From contig LZRQ01000079.1 of the NCBI GenBank assembly GCA_002159155.1, forward strand, positions 1 through 14,555: a DNA stretch of 14,555 bases. Direction: 5' to 3'. Shown piece after piece: positions 7,393 to 13,708 of the stretch. The notes beneath the pieces were generated by a model. The model had not been told where the DNA came from. It searched no databases and was given only the letters and a program-made list of their open reading frames with translations. Each line of letters opens with the position of its first letter. The stretch's first letter is position 1. The translations under genes and the position numbers were made by a program. Source of the stretch: Firmicutes bacterium ZCTH02-B6. GTDB lineage: Bacteria; Bacillota; Limnochordia; Limnochordales; ZCTH02-B6.

Positions 7393-7794
7393 TTACCTGC
7401 CTCCCTGGCTGATCGCGGACCGGAGCATCCGGTAGCGGGCTGCCACCACTTGCGTCAACGCAGCGTATTGGGTTTCCGCCGCGGCAAGCACGGCCATTTC
7501 CCGCTCAATGTCCACGTTGTTACCGTCGTTGCGCATGACGGTGGCGCTGTCGGTGACGACACGCGGCGCGGGTTGGGCCTGCGTACCGATGGGCAGATGG
7601 CGTGGATGGGTGGTTGCGCCCGACACCGCCGCCCTCCGCCTGGCCCGCTGCAGCTGCTCCTCAAACTGAACCGACTGCCGCCGGAAACCGGGCGTGTTGA
7701 CGTTTGCGATGTTGTGGGCTGTCACCTGCTGGCGCAGGGCCACCGCATTCAACGCCTGCCGCAGGACCTCATCCAGCTGTACAAAACCGCGCAT
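7393..7794 (-). CDS. flgB: FlgB, flagellar proximal rod protein
   Basis: FlgB is a proximal rod subunit of the basal body. The product is 133 residues from ATG 7794 (136 from GTG 7803). The N-terminal helix carries LRQALNAVALRQQVTAHNIANVNTPGFRRQ-type sequence, the family signature with NIANVNTPGF. The C-terminal helix has NNVDIEREMAVLAAAETQYAALTQ. ATG 7794 has GGAAGG 9 nt upstream and is the preferred start; GTG 7803 has a more distant GGAGG. It is the first gene of the flagellar block and follows a nearly 200-nt AT-rich gap after hslU, so a promoter for the flagellar genes may lie just upstream. Confidence 0.95.
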   Translation of the reverse strand: MRGFVQLDEVLRQALNAVALRQQVTAHNIANVNTPGFRRQSVQFEEQLQRARRRAAVSGATTHPRHLPIGTQAQPAPRVVTDSATVMRNDGNNVDIEREMAVLAAAETQYAALTQVVAARYRMLRSAISQGGR

Positions 7795-7848
7795 CCCTGC
7801 CACCCTTCCGGACCTCCCCGGACCTTCATTTGTAAATATCGATCGGGC

Positions 7849-7924
7849 GCAGGAAAATCTTGAGAATGCCTTTGCGAGCCGGTGTTGGAGTTACAGCATT
7901 CTACAAAAAGAAAAGATTTCCTGC
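7849..7924. repeat. Long interrupted inverted repeat between hslU and flgB
   Basis: On the plus strand the left arm is GCAGGAAAATCTT (7849-7861) then AGAATGC (7863-7869). The right arm is GCATTCT (7896-7902) then AAGATTTCCTGC (7913-7924). The outer arms pair over 12 bp with one bulged base, the inner arms over 7 bp exactly; between them is a 1-nt versus 10-nt asymmetric internal loop, and the central loop is 26 nt. The RNA could fold into a long stem upstream of flgB. Neither strand has a T tract right after the second arm, so it does not look like a standard terminator. It could be an operator, an mRNA-stability or processing element, or an attenuator. The region is clearly richer in A/T than its surroundings. 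Confidence 0.7.
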
Positions 7925-8004
7925 CCGGCGGTTAGTCCCAGCAGACGGTCATAGCGGGCAGTTATCGCGAGCAGCCATGGCAGGAAGGCATAGCGGGCGG
8001 TCAC
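7891..8004 (-). CDS. Possible 37-residue ORF coupled to hslU
   Basis: The frame starts at GTG 8004-8002, overlapping the hslU stop as GTGA, a common arrangement for coupled translation, and ends at TAA 7893-7891. The predicted peptide starts MTARYAFLPWLLAI and continues TARYDRLLGLTAG, then about ten residues ending in FCRML. The two listed 13-residue units are an in-frame repeat (T-A-R-Y-x-x-L at residues 2-8 and 15-21). There is one Trp, and the peptide is moderately hydrophobic but too charged for a clear membrane helix. I do not recognise it as a known family. Alternatives are a leader peptide, a degraded remnant of the gene that once lay here (codY in relatives), or chance reading of a repeated DNA motif. 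No independent ribosome site is visible; the 3' end overlaps the inverted repeat. Confidence 0.33.
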   Translation of the reverse strand: MTARYAFLPWLLAITARYDRLLGLTAGQEIFSFCRML

Positions 8005-8016
8005 AGGATATAGCGG
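7950..8016. repeat. Repeated ATAGCGG motif at the hslU-flgB junction
   Basis: The exact 10-mer CATAGCGGGC occurs at 7950-7959 and 7989-7998, 39 bp apart, and a third ATAGCGG lies at 8010-8016 inside the hslU end, 20 bp further. Spacings of about 20 and 39 bp place all copies on nearly the same face of the helix. The first two copies also sit in the same frame of the 37-codon ORF. This may be a set of binding sites or only the product of a short duplication. Confidence 0.5.
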
Positions 8017-9395
8017 CTCAAGTTCTCGTCCTTTGCCACGTCGCTCAGACGCGCGTGAACATAATCGGCGTCAATGACGACTTCTCGGCCGCCGAGCTCG
8101 GATCCGGCGAAAGACACATCCTCCAGGAGCCGCTCCAACATGGTGTGGAGGCGGCGCGCGCCAATGTTCTCGGTTTGGGCGTTGACGGTTTCCGCGATGC
8201 GGGCGATGGCGTCCACACCGCTCTCGTCAAAGCGCAGCGTAACCCCCTCCGTGGCCAGCAATGCAGCGTACTGCTTGAGCAAGGCGTTCTCCGGCTCGGT
8301 GAGAATCCGGCGAAAATCGTCTCGGGTGAGAGGTTCGAGCTCGACGCGAATGGGCAGTCGCCCCTGCAGCTCAGGGATAAGGTCGGAAGGTTTGGCCATG
8401 TGAAATGCTCCGGCCGCGATGAATAAAATATGGTCGGTTTTCACGGGACCGTACTTGGTCATCACTGTGCAGCCCTCGATGATGGGCAAAATGTCCCGCT
8501 GCACCCCTTCGCGGGACACGTCGGGCCCCGCGCCCCTGCCGCCGGCAACGGCGATCTTATCGATTTCGTCGATGAAGATGATGCCGGTCTGCTCTGCCCG
8601 CCGCAGCGCTTCCGCCGTCACCTCGTCCATATCGATCAGCTTTTGCGCTTCCTCTTGCTGCAGGATCTGCCGGGCCTCGGCGACCCGCACCTTGCGCTTG
8701 CGATAACGCTTGGGCAACAAGCCGCCAAACAGGTCCTGGAGGTTGACTCCCATCTGCTCCATGCCATGTCCCGAGAACACTTCCATCATGGGGGGCCGGG
8801 TGTCTTCGACCTCAATCTCGACCCACTCGTCTTCTAGTTGACCGGCGGCAAGCCGCGCCCGGAGTTCCTCCCGCGTCCGCCGCGCCTCTGCCGCGCGCTG
8901 CTCAAACTCCTGATCGTTTTCCCGAGGCGCGGCGGGCATGCCAAAGAGGGCGGCAAAGGGGTTCCCTGGGCGCTCACGCCTGGGCAGCGGAGCCATATAA
9001 TCCAAGAGCCGCTCGTCCGCCATCTGCCGAGCGCGGTCCAAGACCCCTTCCATCCGCTCGGCCTTCACCATGCGCACGGCGGTTTCGACAAGATCCCTCA
9101 CCATAGAGTCCACGTCGCGCCCAACATAGCCCACTTCGGTGAATTTGGTCGCCTCGACCTTGACGAAGGGCGCCCGCGCCAGCCGCGCCAGCCGCCGGGC
9201 GATCTCCGTCTTGCCGACACCGGTCGGCCCGATCATCAGGATGTTTTTGGGGCTGACCTCGTCGCGCAAGCCTTCGGGCAGCTGCTGCCGGCGCCACCGA
9301 TTGCGCAGGGCGATGGCCACCGCCCGCTTGGCCTTCTCCTGCCCAACGATGTATTTGTCCAGCTCAGCGACGATTTGGCGAGGCGTCAAATCCAT
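8001..9395 (-). CDS. hslU: HslU (ClpY), ATPase of the HslUV protease
   Basis: HslU is the AAA+ hexamer that unfolds substrates and feeds them to HslV in the cytoplasm. At 464 residues it is of normal length. It begins TPRQIVAELDKYIVGQEKAK, has Walker A GPTGVGKT (56-63), the pore loop GYVGRDV (89-95), a variable I-domain at about 110-240 rich in Arg/Glu, Walker B IIFIDEID (272-279), VSREGVQRDILPIIEG, and the sensor segment DHILFIAAGAFHMAKPSDL. The C-terminus ends in SRYIL, the tail that docks into HslV. ATG 9395 overlaps the hslV stop as TAATG and has an excellent GGAGG 7 nt upstream. The gene ends in GTGA, which could couple a downstream short ORF. No defects are visible. Confidence 0.98.
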   Translation of the reverse strand: MDLTPRQIVAELDKYIVGQEKAKRAVAIALRNRWRRQQLPEGLRDEVSPKNILMIGPTGVGKTEIARRLARLARAPFVKVEATKFTEVGYVGRDVDSMVRDLVETAVRMVKAERMEGVLDRARQMADERLLDYMAPLPRRERPGNPFAALFGMPAAPRENDQEFEQRAAEARRTREELRARLAAGQLEDEWVEIEVEDTRPPMMEVFSGHGMEQMGVNLQDLFGGLLPKRYRKRKVRVAEARQILQQEEAQKLIDMDEVTAEALRRAEQTGIIFIDEIDKIAVAGGRGAGPDVSREGVQRDILPIIEGCTVMTKYGPVKTDHILFIAAGAFHMAKPSDLIPELQGRLPIRVELEPLTRDDFRRILTEPENALLKQYAALLATEGVTLRFDESGVDAIARIAETVNAQTENIGARRLHTMLERLLEDVSFAGSELGGREVVIDADYVHARLSDVAKDENLSRYIL

Positions 9396-9925
9396 TAGAC
9401 TTCCTCCACCACCACGTTGTCGTTGGTGTACACGCAGATGGAAGAAGCGATCCGGATGGCTTCGGCGGCGATCTCCGGCGCTGGGAGAGAGGAGTGTTTG
9501 ACCATAGCCCGCGCCGCCGCCAAGGCAAAGGGACCGCCTGACCCGATCGCGGCCACGTCGTCATCCGGCTCGATAATCTCGCCGGTCCCGGAGAGAACCA
9601 GGATGCGTTCGCGGTCCATGACGATGAGGAGCGCCTCAAGGCGTCGCAGCACCCGGTCCGTCCGCCACTCCTTGGCCAGTTCCACGGCGGCCCGCAACAG
9701 ATTTCCTTGAAACGTTTCCAGCTTCCCCTCGTACTTCTCAAACAGCGTAAAGGCGTCGGCCGCCGCGCCGGCGAAACCGGCCACGACCCGGTCGTGGTAG
9801 AGACGCCGCACCTTGCGGGCCCGGTGCTTCATCACCGTCTGCTGTCCAAGTGTAACTTGCCCGTCGCCCGCCATGGCGGCACGCCCGTCCTTGCGCACCG
9901 CGACGATGGTCGTCCCGTGAAACAT
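9395..9925 (-). CDS. hslV: HslV (ClpQ/CodW), threonine peptidase of HslUV
   Basis: HslV is the two-ring peptidase of the HslUV complex, related to proteasome beta subunits. The 176-residue product starts MFHG followed by TTIVAVRKDGRAAMAGDGQVT; removal of the four-residue propeptide would expose Thr5 as nucleophile. The KHRARKVRRL block and the AAIGSGGPFALAAARAM segment are typical of HslV. In Bacillus subtilis the equivalent protein uses Ser, so this one resembles the Thr type found in most bacteria. The gene starts 3 nt after topA, with only a modest ribosome site (GGGTGTGA), and overlaps hslU by 1 nt. In Bacillus trmFO and codV (xerC) lie between topA and this gene; both are missing here. 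Confidence 0.97.
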   Translation of the reverse strand: MFHGTTIVAVRKDGRAAMAGDGQVTLGQQTVMKHRARKVRRLYHDRVVAGFAGAAADAFTLFEKYEGKLETFQGNLLRAAVELAKEWRTDRVLRRLEALLIVMDRERILVLSGTGEIIEPDDDVAAIGSGGPFALAAARAMVKHSSLPAPEIAAEAIRIASSICVYTNDNVVVEEV

Positions 9926-9928
9926 GGC

Positions 9929-12100
9929 TCACACCCGCCCCGGCGCGGCCAGCGCCACCTCGTCGGGCCGGCCGCTGAAACCACAGTCCTTGTTGGTGCA
10001 CGTCACCCGCACTGCGTCCCCGCCCCGGCGCTGCTCAACCATGTAATGCCCGCAGCGGGGACACCGGTGTGGCGAAGGCCGCTGCCAACTCGTGAACCCA
10101 CAGTCAGGATAGCGGCTGCAGCCGTAAAAGACGCGCCCCTTGCGGGAACGGCGCTCCACCACTTGTCCTTGCCCGCAGGCGGGGCACTCCACGCCGATCT
10201 CGTTGAGCAATGGCCGCGTATACTTGCACTCCGGGTAACCCGGGCATGCCAAGAACTTGCCGAAGCGCCCCCACTTGATGACCAAATTCCGGCCGCACTG
10301 CTCGCATACCTCATCGGTGACCTCGTCGGCCACCTCGACGGAACGCATCTCCGCTTCGGCGCGGGCCAACGCCTCGGAAAACGGACCGTAGAAGTCCTCC
10401 ACGACCTTTACCCAGTCGGCGTCGCCCTCCTCGATCCGGTCCAGCGCTTCTTCCATGCGGGCGGTAAATTCGACGTCGATAATCTGGGGGAAATGCTCCT
10501 TCAATAAGTCCACGACCAGACGGCCAAGCTCCGTTGGGTGGAAGCGTTTGTCTTTTAGCGTCACATACCCGCGGCGGACAATCGTGTCGATGATCTGCGC
10601 GTACGTGCTGGGACGGCCGATGCCTTTCTCCTCCAGCGTCTTTACGAGCATGGCTTCGGTGTAACGCGGGGGAGGCTGGGTGAAATGCTGCTTAGGATCC
10701 AGGTGCACGGCGCGCACAGCTTGCCCAGGCTCGAAGTCCCCGATCAGCTGTTGCTCCAGGCCGTCACCGTCGTCGTCGAGACGCGCCGCCACGTCCTTGC
10801 CCGCTTGCTCCTCGTCCACCCCTTCAGTGTAGAGAGTCATAAACCCAGCAAAACGGACGGCGGACCCGGTGGCCCGGAACACGTAGTCTCCGGCTGAGAC
10901 GTCCACCGTCAACGTGTCGAGCACCGCGGGCGCCATTTGACTGGCCACGAACCGCTCCCAAATCAACTGGTAAAGACGGTACTGATCCCGGCGCAAGTAG
11001 GGCTTCACCATGTCCGGCGTACGGTAGACGCTGGTTGGCCGGATCGCTTCGTGAGCGGCCTGGGCGCCTTGCCTGGAACGGTACCGCGGAGCGTGTTCGG
11101 GACGGTATTGCCGGCCATAGTGTTCGTCGATAAACCGCTGCGCCTCCCGCTGCGCCTCCTCCGCGACGCGAGTGGCATCGGTACGCATGTAGGTGATCAA
11201 GCCCACCGTGCCCTCCGGCCCGACGTCAAGCCCTTCATAGAGCTGCTGGGCGATGCTCATGGTCTTCCGGGCCGAAAAGCCCAGCTTGCGCGAGGCTTCC
11301 TGCTGCAAGGTGCTGGTGATGAAGGGAGGGGACGGATTGCGCCGGCGCTGGCCGCGCTTCACCTGGGCCACGGCGAACTGTGCGTCCTTGAGTTCCGCCA
11401 GGATGGCTTTGGCCGTCGCCTCATCGGGGATTTGAACCTTTTTGCCCGCACGCTGGATCAGCTTGGCCACAAACCGGGACTCTACCGCGCCCGGTGTGCC
11501 CGGTACCACCGTGAACGTGCCAGTGATGGACCAGTACTCTTCCGGGACGAAATCGGCAATCTCCTGCTCCCGGTCGCAGATGATCCGCAGGGCGACGGAC
11601 TGAACGCGCCCGGCGCTCAGGCCCGCTCGCACCTTGCTCCACAACAGCGGGCTCAACTTGTAGCCGACGATGCGATCCAGCACCCGCCGCGCCTGGTACG
11701 CGTCGATCAACCGCTCGTCCAGGGGCCGAGGCGACTTGAGAGCCTTCTTGACGGCATCGCGGGTGATCTCGTGGAACTGGATCCGGTTCGCCTCGGCGGT
11801 GTCCAGCTTCAGAATCTCGGCCAGGTGCCAGGAGATAGCTTCCCCTTCGCGATCGGGGTCCGTCGCCAGCAGCACGCGGTCCGCCTTGCGTGCGCTGTCC
11901 TTGAGCTCCTGCAGGAGCTTGCCTTTGCCGCGGATGGTGATGTAGTGGGGCGTGAAACCGCTCTCCACATCGACGCCAAACTGGCTTTTGGGCAAATCCC
12001 GGACGTGGCCGATACTCGCCTTAACGGTATAGCCGCGTCCGAGGAACTTGCTGATGGTCCGGGCTTTGGCCGGCGATTCCACGATCACGAGGGTTCCCAC
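9929..12100 (-). CDS. topA: TopA, DNA topoisomerase I (type IA)
   Basis: TopA relaxes negative supercoils by cutting and rejoining one strand. From GTG 12100 the protein is 723 residues. The TOPRIM domain starts TLVIVESPAKA with Glu8 and carries DPDREGE (81-87, Asp81/Asp83/Glu85 for metal). The catalytic Tyr is Tyr304 in LITYMRTD. The toroidal core contains AYQARRVLDRIVGYKLSPLLW and SAGRVQSVALR. Near the C-terminus are three four-Cys zinc ribbons: CEQCGRNL with CPGYPEC, CPACGQ with CSRYPDC, and CPRCGHY with CTNKDC. GTG 12100 is preferred over an ATG 48 nt upstream: it has GGAGGG 6 nt before it, matches the family N-terminus, and the ATG overlaps the promoter -10. The residue after YMRTD is Ala, where many homologues have Ser. 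Confidence 0.98.
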   Translation of the reverse strand: MGTLVIVESPAKARTISKFLGRGYTVKASIGHVRDLPKSQFGVDVESGFTPHYITIRGKGKLLQELKDSARKADRVLLATDPDREGEAISWHLAEILKLDTAEANRIQFHEITRDAVKKALKSPRPLDERLIDAYQARRVLDRIVGYKLSPLLWSKVRAGLSAGRVQSVALRIICDREQEIADFVPEEYWSITGTFTVVPGTPGAVESRFVAKLIQRAGKKVQIPDEATAKAILAELKDAQFAVAQVKRGQRRRNPSPPFITSTLQQEASRKLGFSARKTMSIAQQLYEGLDVGPEGTVGLITYMRTDATRVAEEAQREAQRFIDEHYGRQYRPEHAPRYRSRQGAQAAHEAIRPTSVYRTPDMVKPYLRRDQYRLYQLIWERFVASQMAPAVLDTLTVDVSAGDYVFRATGSAVRFAGFMTLYTEGVDEEQAGKDVAARLDDDGDGLEQQLIGDFEPGQAVRAVHLDPKQHFTQPPPRYTEAMLVKTLEEKGIGRPSTYAQIIDTIVRRGYVTLKDKRFHPTELGRLVVDLLKEHFPQIIDVEFTARMEEALDRIEEGDADWVKVVEDFYGPFSEALARAEAEMRSVEVADEVTDEVCEQCGRNLVIKWGRFGKFLACPGYPECKYTRPLLNEIGVECPACGQGQVVERRSRKGRVFYGCSRYPDCGFTSWQRPSPHRCPRCGHYMVEQRRGGDAVRVTCTNKDCGFSGRPDEVALAAPGRV

Positions 12101-12130
12101 AGGTATCCCTCCAGTAGGGCATTCGGATTC

Positions 12131-12159
12131 ATTATAGTTGCCGGCCATAGGGTTGTAAA
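12131..12159 (-). promoter_or_regulatory. Sigma-A type promoter for topA-hslVU
   Basis: On the minus strand TTTACA (12159-12154) and TATAAT (12136-12131) are separated by exactly 17 bp. The -10 matches the consensus in all six bases, the -35 in five. Transcription should start near 12124, giving a leader of about 24 nt that contains the GGAGGG ribosome site of topA. It is the clearest promoter in the window and suggests topA, hslV and hslU, and perhaps the flagellar genes, form a unit separate from dprA. Confidence 0.85.
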
Positions 12160-12170
12160 CCCGAGTGGCC

Positions 12171-12205
12171 GCCGGGCCTCCCGCACAGGCGGGAGTGCGC
12201 CCGGC
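12171..12205. repeat. Strong bulged hairpin between dprA and topA promoter
   Basis: Plus strand GCCGGGC (12171-12177) pairs with GCCCGGC (12199-12205), and inside it CTCCCGC (12178-12184) pairs with GCGGGAG (12189-12195) around a 4-nt ACAG loop; only TGC (12196-12198) is unpaired. That is 14 GC-rich base pairs, very stable on either strand. No T tract follows on the minus strand, so it is not a classical terminator, but it lies 60 nt after the dprA stop and just upstream of the topA -35, and may limit read-through, cap the dprA message, or act as a regulatory site. Confidence 0.75.
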
Positions 12206-12265
12206 GCCGGATGAGACTGATGCCGTTGTTGTGTGCGCGGCGTTCCCAGCCTGGGGCCCGCTTAC

Positions 12266-13366
12266 CTAGCGCGGCAGGGAGAAGCGCCCGCCTGGCAGTC
12301 GAATCACCCGGCCCGCGAGCTCCAGTCCTATCAACGCGCCCACAATGGTTCCCACGGGCGCCTCGACCATTGCCGCGAGCTCATCGATGGTTAAGGTCGC
12401 GCTAGCCTGTAGGGCGACCAAAAGGCGCGCCGTTACGTCCTGCAGGCCGGGTACCTGCTCTGGGTCGCAACCCGCTGCGATTTCCATCGCCGGGAACATG
12501 GCAGCCCAGCCCATCGTGTCCAGCACGTCGACCGCGTGCCGCACTAAGGCGGCTCCTTCCCGCACCAGGTGATTGGGCCCGTCGCTTCCCCACCGGTCCG
12601 CGTCGCCAGGCACCGCCATGACCTCCCGGCCGCAGTCGGTCGCAATGGCCACGGTGCGCATCGCCCCGCTGCGCCGGCTTCCTTCCACGAGCACGACGCC
12701 CTGCGCGAGCCCGACGATGATACGGTTGCGAGCAGGGAAGTGCCCGGGCTGGGGCTGGGTGCCCAGAGGGTACTCGGTCACCAGCGCGCCGTTGACCGCG
12801 ATTTCTTCCATTAAATCTCGGTTCTCTGGTGGGTAGACAACGTCCAACCCGGACCCAAGCACAGCGACGGTAGTCCCTTGCCCGTCCAGAGCTCCGCGAT
12901 GGGCAGCGGTGTCTACCCCGCGAGCAAGGCCGCTGATGACGGCAACGCCCACGGCGGCCAAATCCCTGCCCAGCGTCCGGGCGGTGCGCAGGCCGTACGG
13001 ACTCGCCCGGCGGGTCCCGACAATGGCCAGGGACGGTTGTGCGGCGGGCGGCAGGGCTCCTTTGACGAACAGCACCGGCGGTGGGGAGGGTACTTGGTGC
13101 AACCCCGGCGGGTAGTCGGCGTCACCGCTGGTGACGACGCGGGCACCCATGGCGGCAAGCCTATGCCAATGGGTCTCAACCAGCCGCTCGTCCACGCGGC
13201 GAGCGGCAGCCGCCAGCGCGGTCCCGATGCCGGGCACCTCGTCCCACGTCCCCCGGGCCCGCCAGGCCTCTTGTGCGGAGCCATAGCGGTCCAACAGCGC
13301 CGTGATTCGCTTGGGGCCGATACCTGGGACAAGCCGCAGTGCCAACAGGCACAGGCGTTCATCCAT
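12266..13366 (-). CDS. dprA: DprA/Smf, DNA processing protein
   Basis: DprA loads RecA on incoming single-stranded DNA during transformation and protects it. The 366-residue protein has an N-terminal SAM/HhH-like segment (LRLVPGIGPKRITALLDRYGS, residues 11-31), then the Rossmann-type DprA core with LAIVGTRRASPYGLRTA, ISGLARGVDTAAHRGAL, AVLGSGLDVVYPPENRDL, FPARNRIIVGLAQGVVLVEG and REVMAVPGDAD. A C-terminal winged-helix-like domain of about 65 residues follows (LLVALQASATLTIDELA onward). ATG 13366 is preceded by GGAGGGG about 12 nt upstream. It comes 33 nt after the zinc-ribbon gene and is followed by a stable hairpin, so dprA probably ends that unit. Whether this organism is competent cannot be told. 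Confidence 0.96.
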   Translation of the reverse strand: MDERLCLLALRLVPGIGPKRITALLDRYGSAQEAWRARGTWDEVPGIGTALAAAARRVDERLVETHWHRLAAMGARVVTSGDADYPPGLHQVPSPPPVLFVKGALPPAAQPSLAIVGTRRASPYGLRTARTLGRDLAAVGVAVISGLARGVDTAAHRGALDGQGTTVAVLGSGLDVVYPPENRDLMEEIAVNGALVTEYPLGTQPQPGHFPARNRIIVGLAQGVVLVEGSRRSGAMRTVAIATDCGREVMAVPGDADRWGSDGPNHLVREGAALVRHAVDVLDTMGWAAMFPAMEIAAGCDPEQVPGLQDVTARLLVALQASATLTIDELAAMVEAPVGTIVGALIGLELAGRVIRLPGGRFSLPR

Positions 13367-13399
13367 GCGCCGGCGCCCCCTCCGGGCAGCGCGCCTTGA

Positions 13400-13636
13400 T
13401 CAGCGGTCGTCGCGGGACGTGTCCCCGTCGGTCAGCTGGGTGAGGATTTCGCGCAGCTCTTCCTCCCAACGGACCTGATAGAGCCACAAATCGTCCCCGC
13501 CTATCAGCGCCCCGCCGCTGCAGTTGGTGCACACGACGGCGTACCGGTTTCCCCGCCGGCCGCGGATGCGGTGTGGTGTGTCCGCCCCGCACAAGGCGCA
13601 ACGGTACAGGCGCGTCGTGCCTGGCTCCAGGTCCAT
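13400..13636 (-). CDS. Small CX2C/CX2C zinc-ribbon-like protein, unknown function
   Basis: A 78-residue protein not recognised as a named family. It has CALC (13-16) and CTNC (36-39), CX2C-X19-CX2C, the spacing of a zinc ribbon, set in a basic Arg/His-rich segment. The second half, about 45-78, is acidic (WEEELREILTQL) and probably a short helix. No signal peptide or membrane segment. ATG 13636 has AGGGGAAG about 6 nt upstream, and the gene is in line with dprA (33 nt gap), so it is likely co-transcribed. The Cys arrangement suggests a nucleic-acid-binding or adaptor role, but that is inference. A chance frame is unlikely given the start site, paired Cys motifs and co-linear position. Confidence 0.7.
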   Translation of the reverse strand: MDLEPGTTRLYRCALCGADTPHRIRGRRGNRYAVVCTNCSGGALIGGDDLWLYQVRWEEELREILTQLTDGDTSRDDR

Positions 13637-13708
13637 GGAGGCTTCCCCTCTCGTGGCCGTATCTGTGCAGTAGCATCTCCCGCGTCTCTCCCCTTATCCC
13701 GTGCCCGG

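Noticed and set aside
7903..7950. TTTTCTTTTT tract after CTGC/GCAG on the minus strand as a terminator after hslU
   Set aside because: The stem is only about 4-5 bp and the T tract is separated from it by several bases; a functional terminator is not convincing.
12101..12148. ATG 12148 as topA start
   Set aside because: This ATG overlaps the -10 region and would make a non-conserved extension; GTG 12100 has GGAGGG and the conserved N-terminus.
10937..12214. 425-codon plus-strand ORF opposite topA
   Set aside because: It is antisense to a complete, motif-rich TopA, its product resembles no protein family, and long antisense frames are expected in GC-rich DNA.
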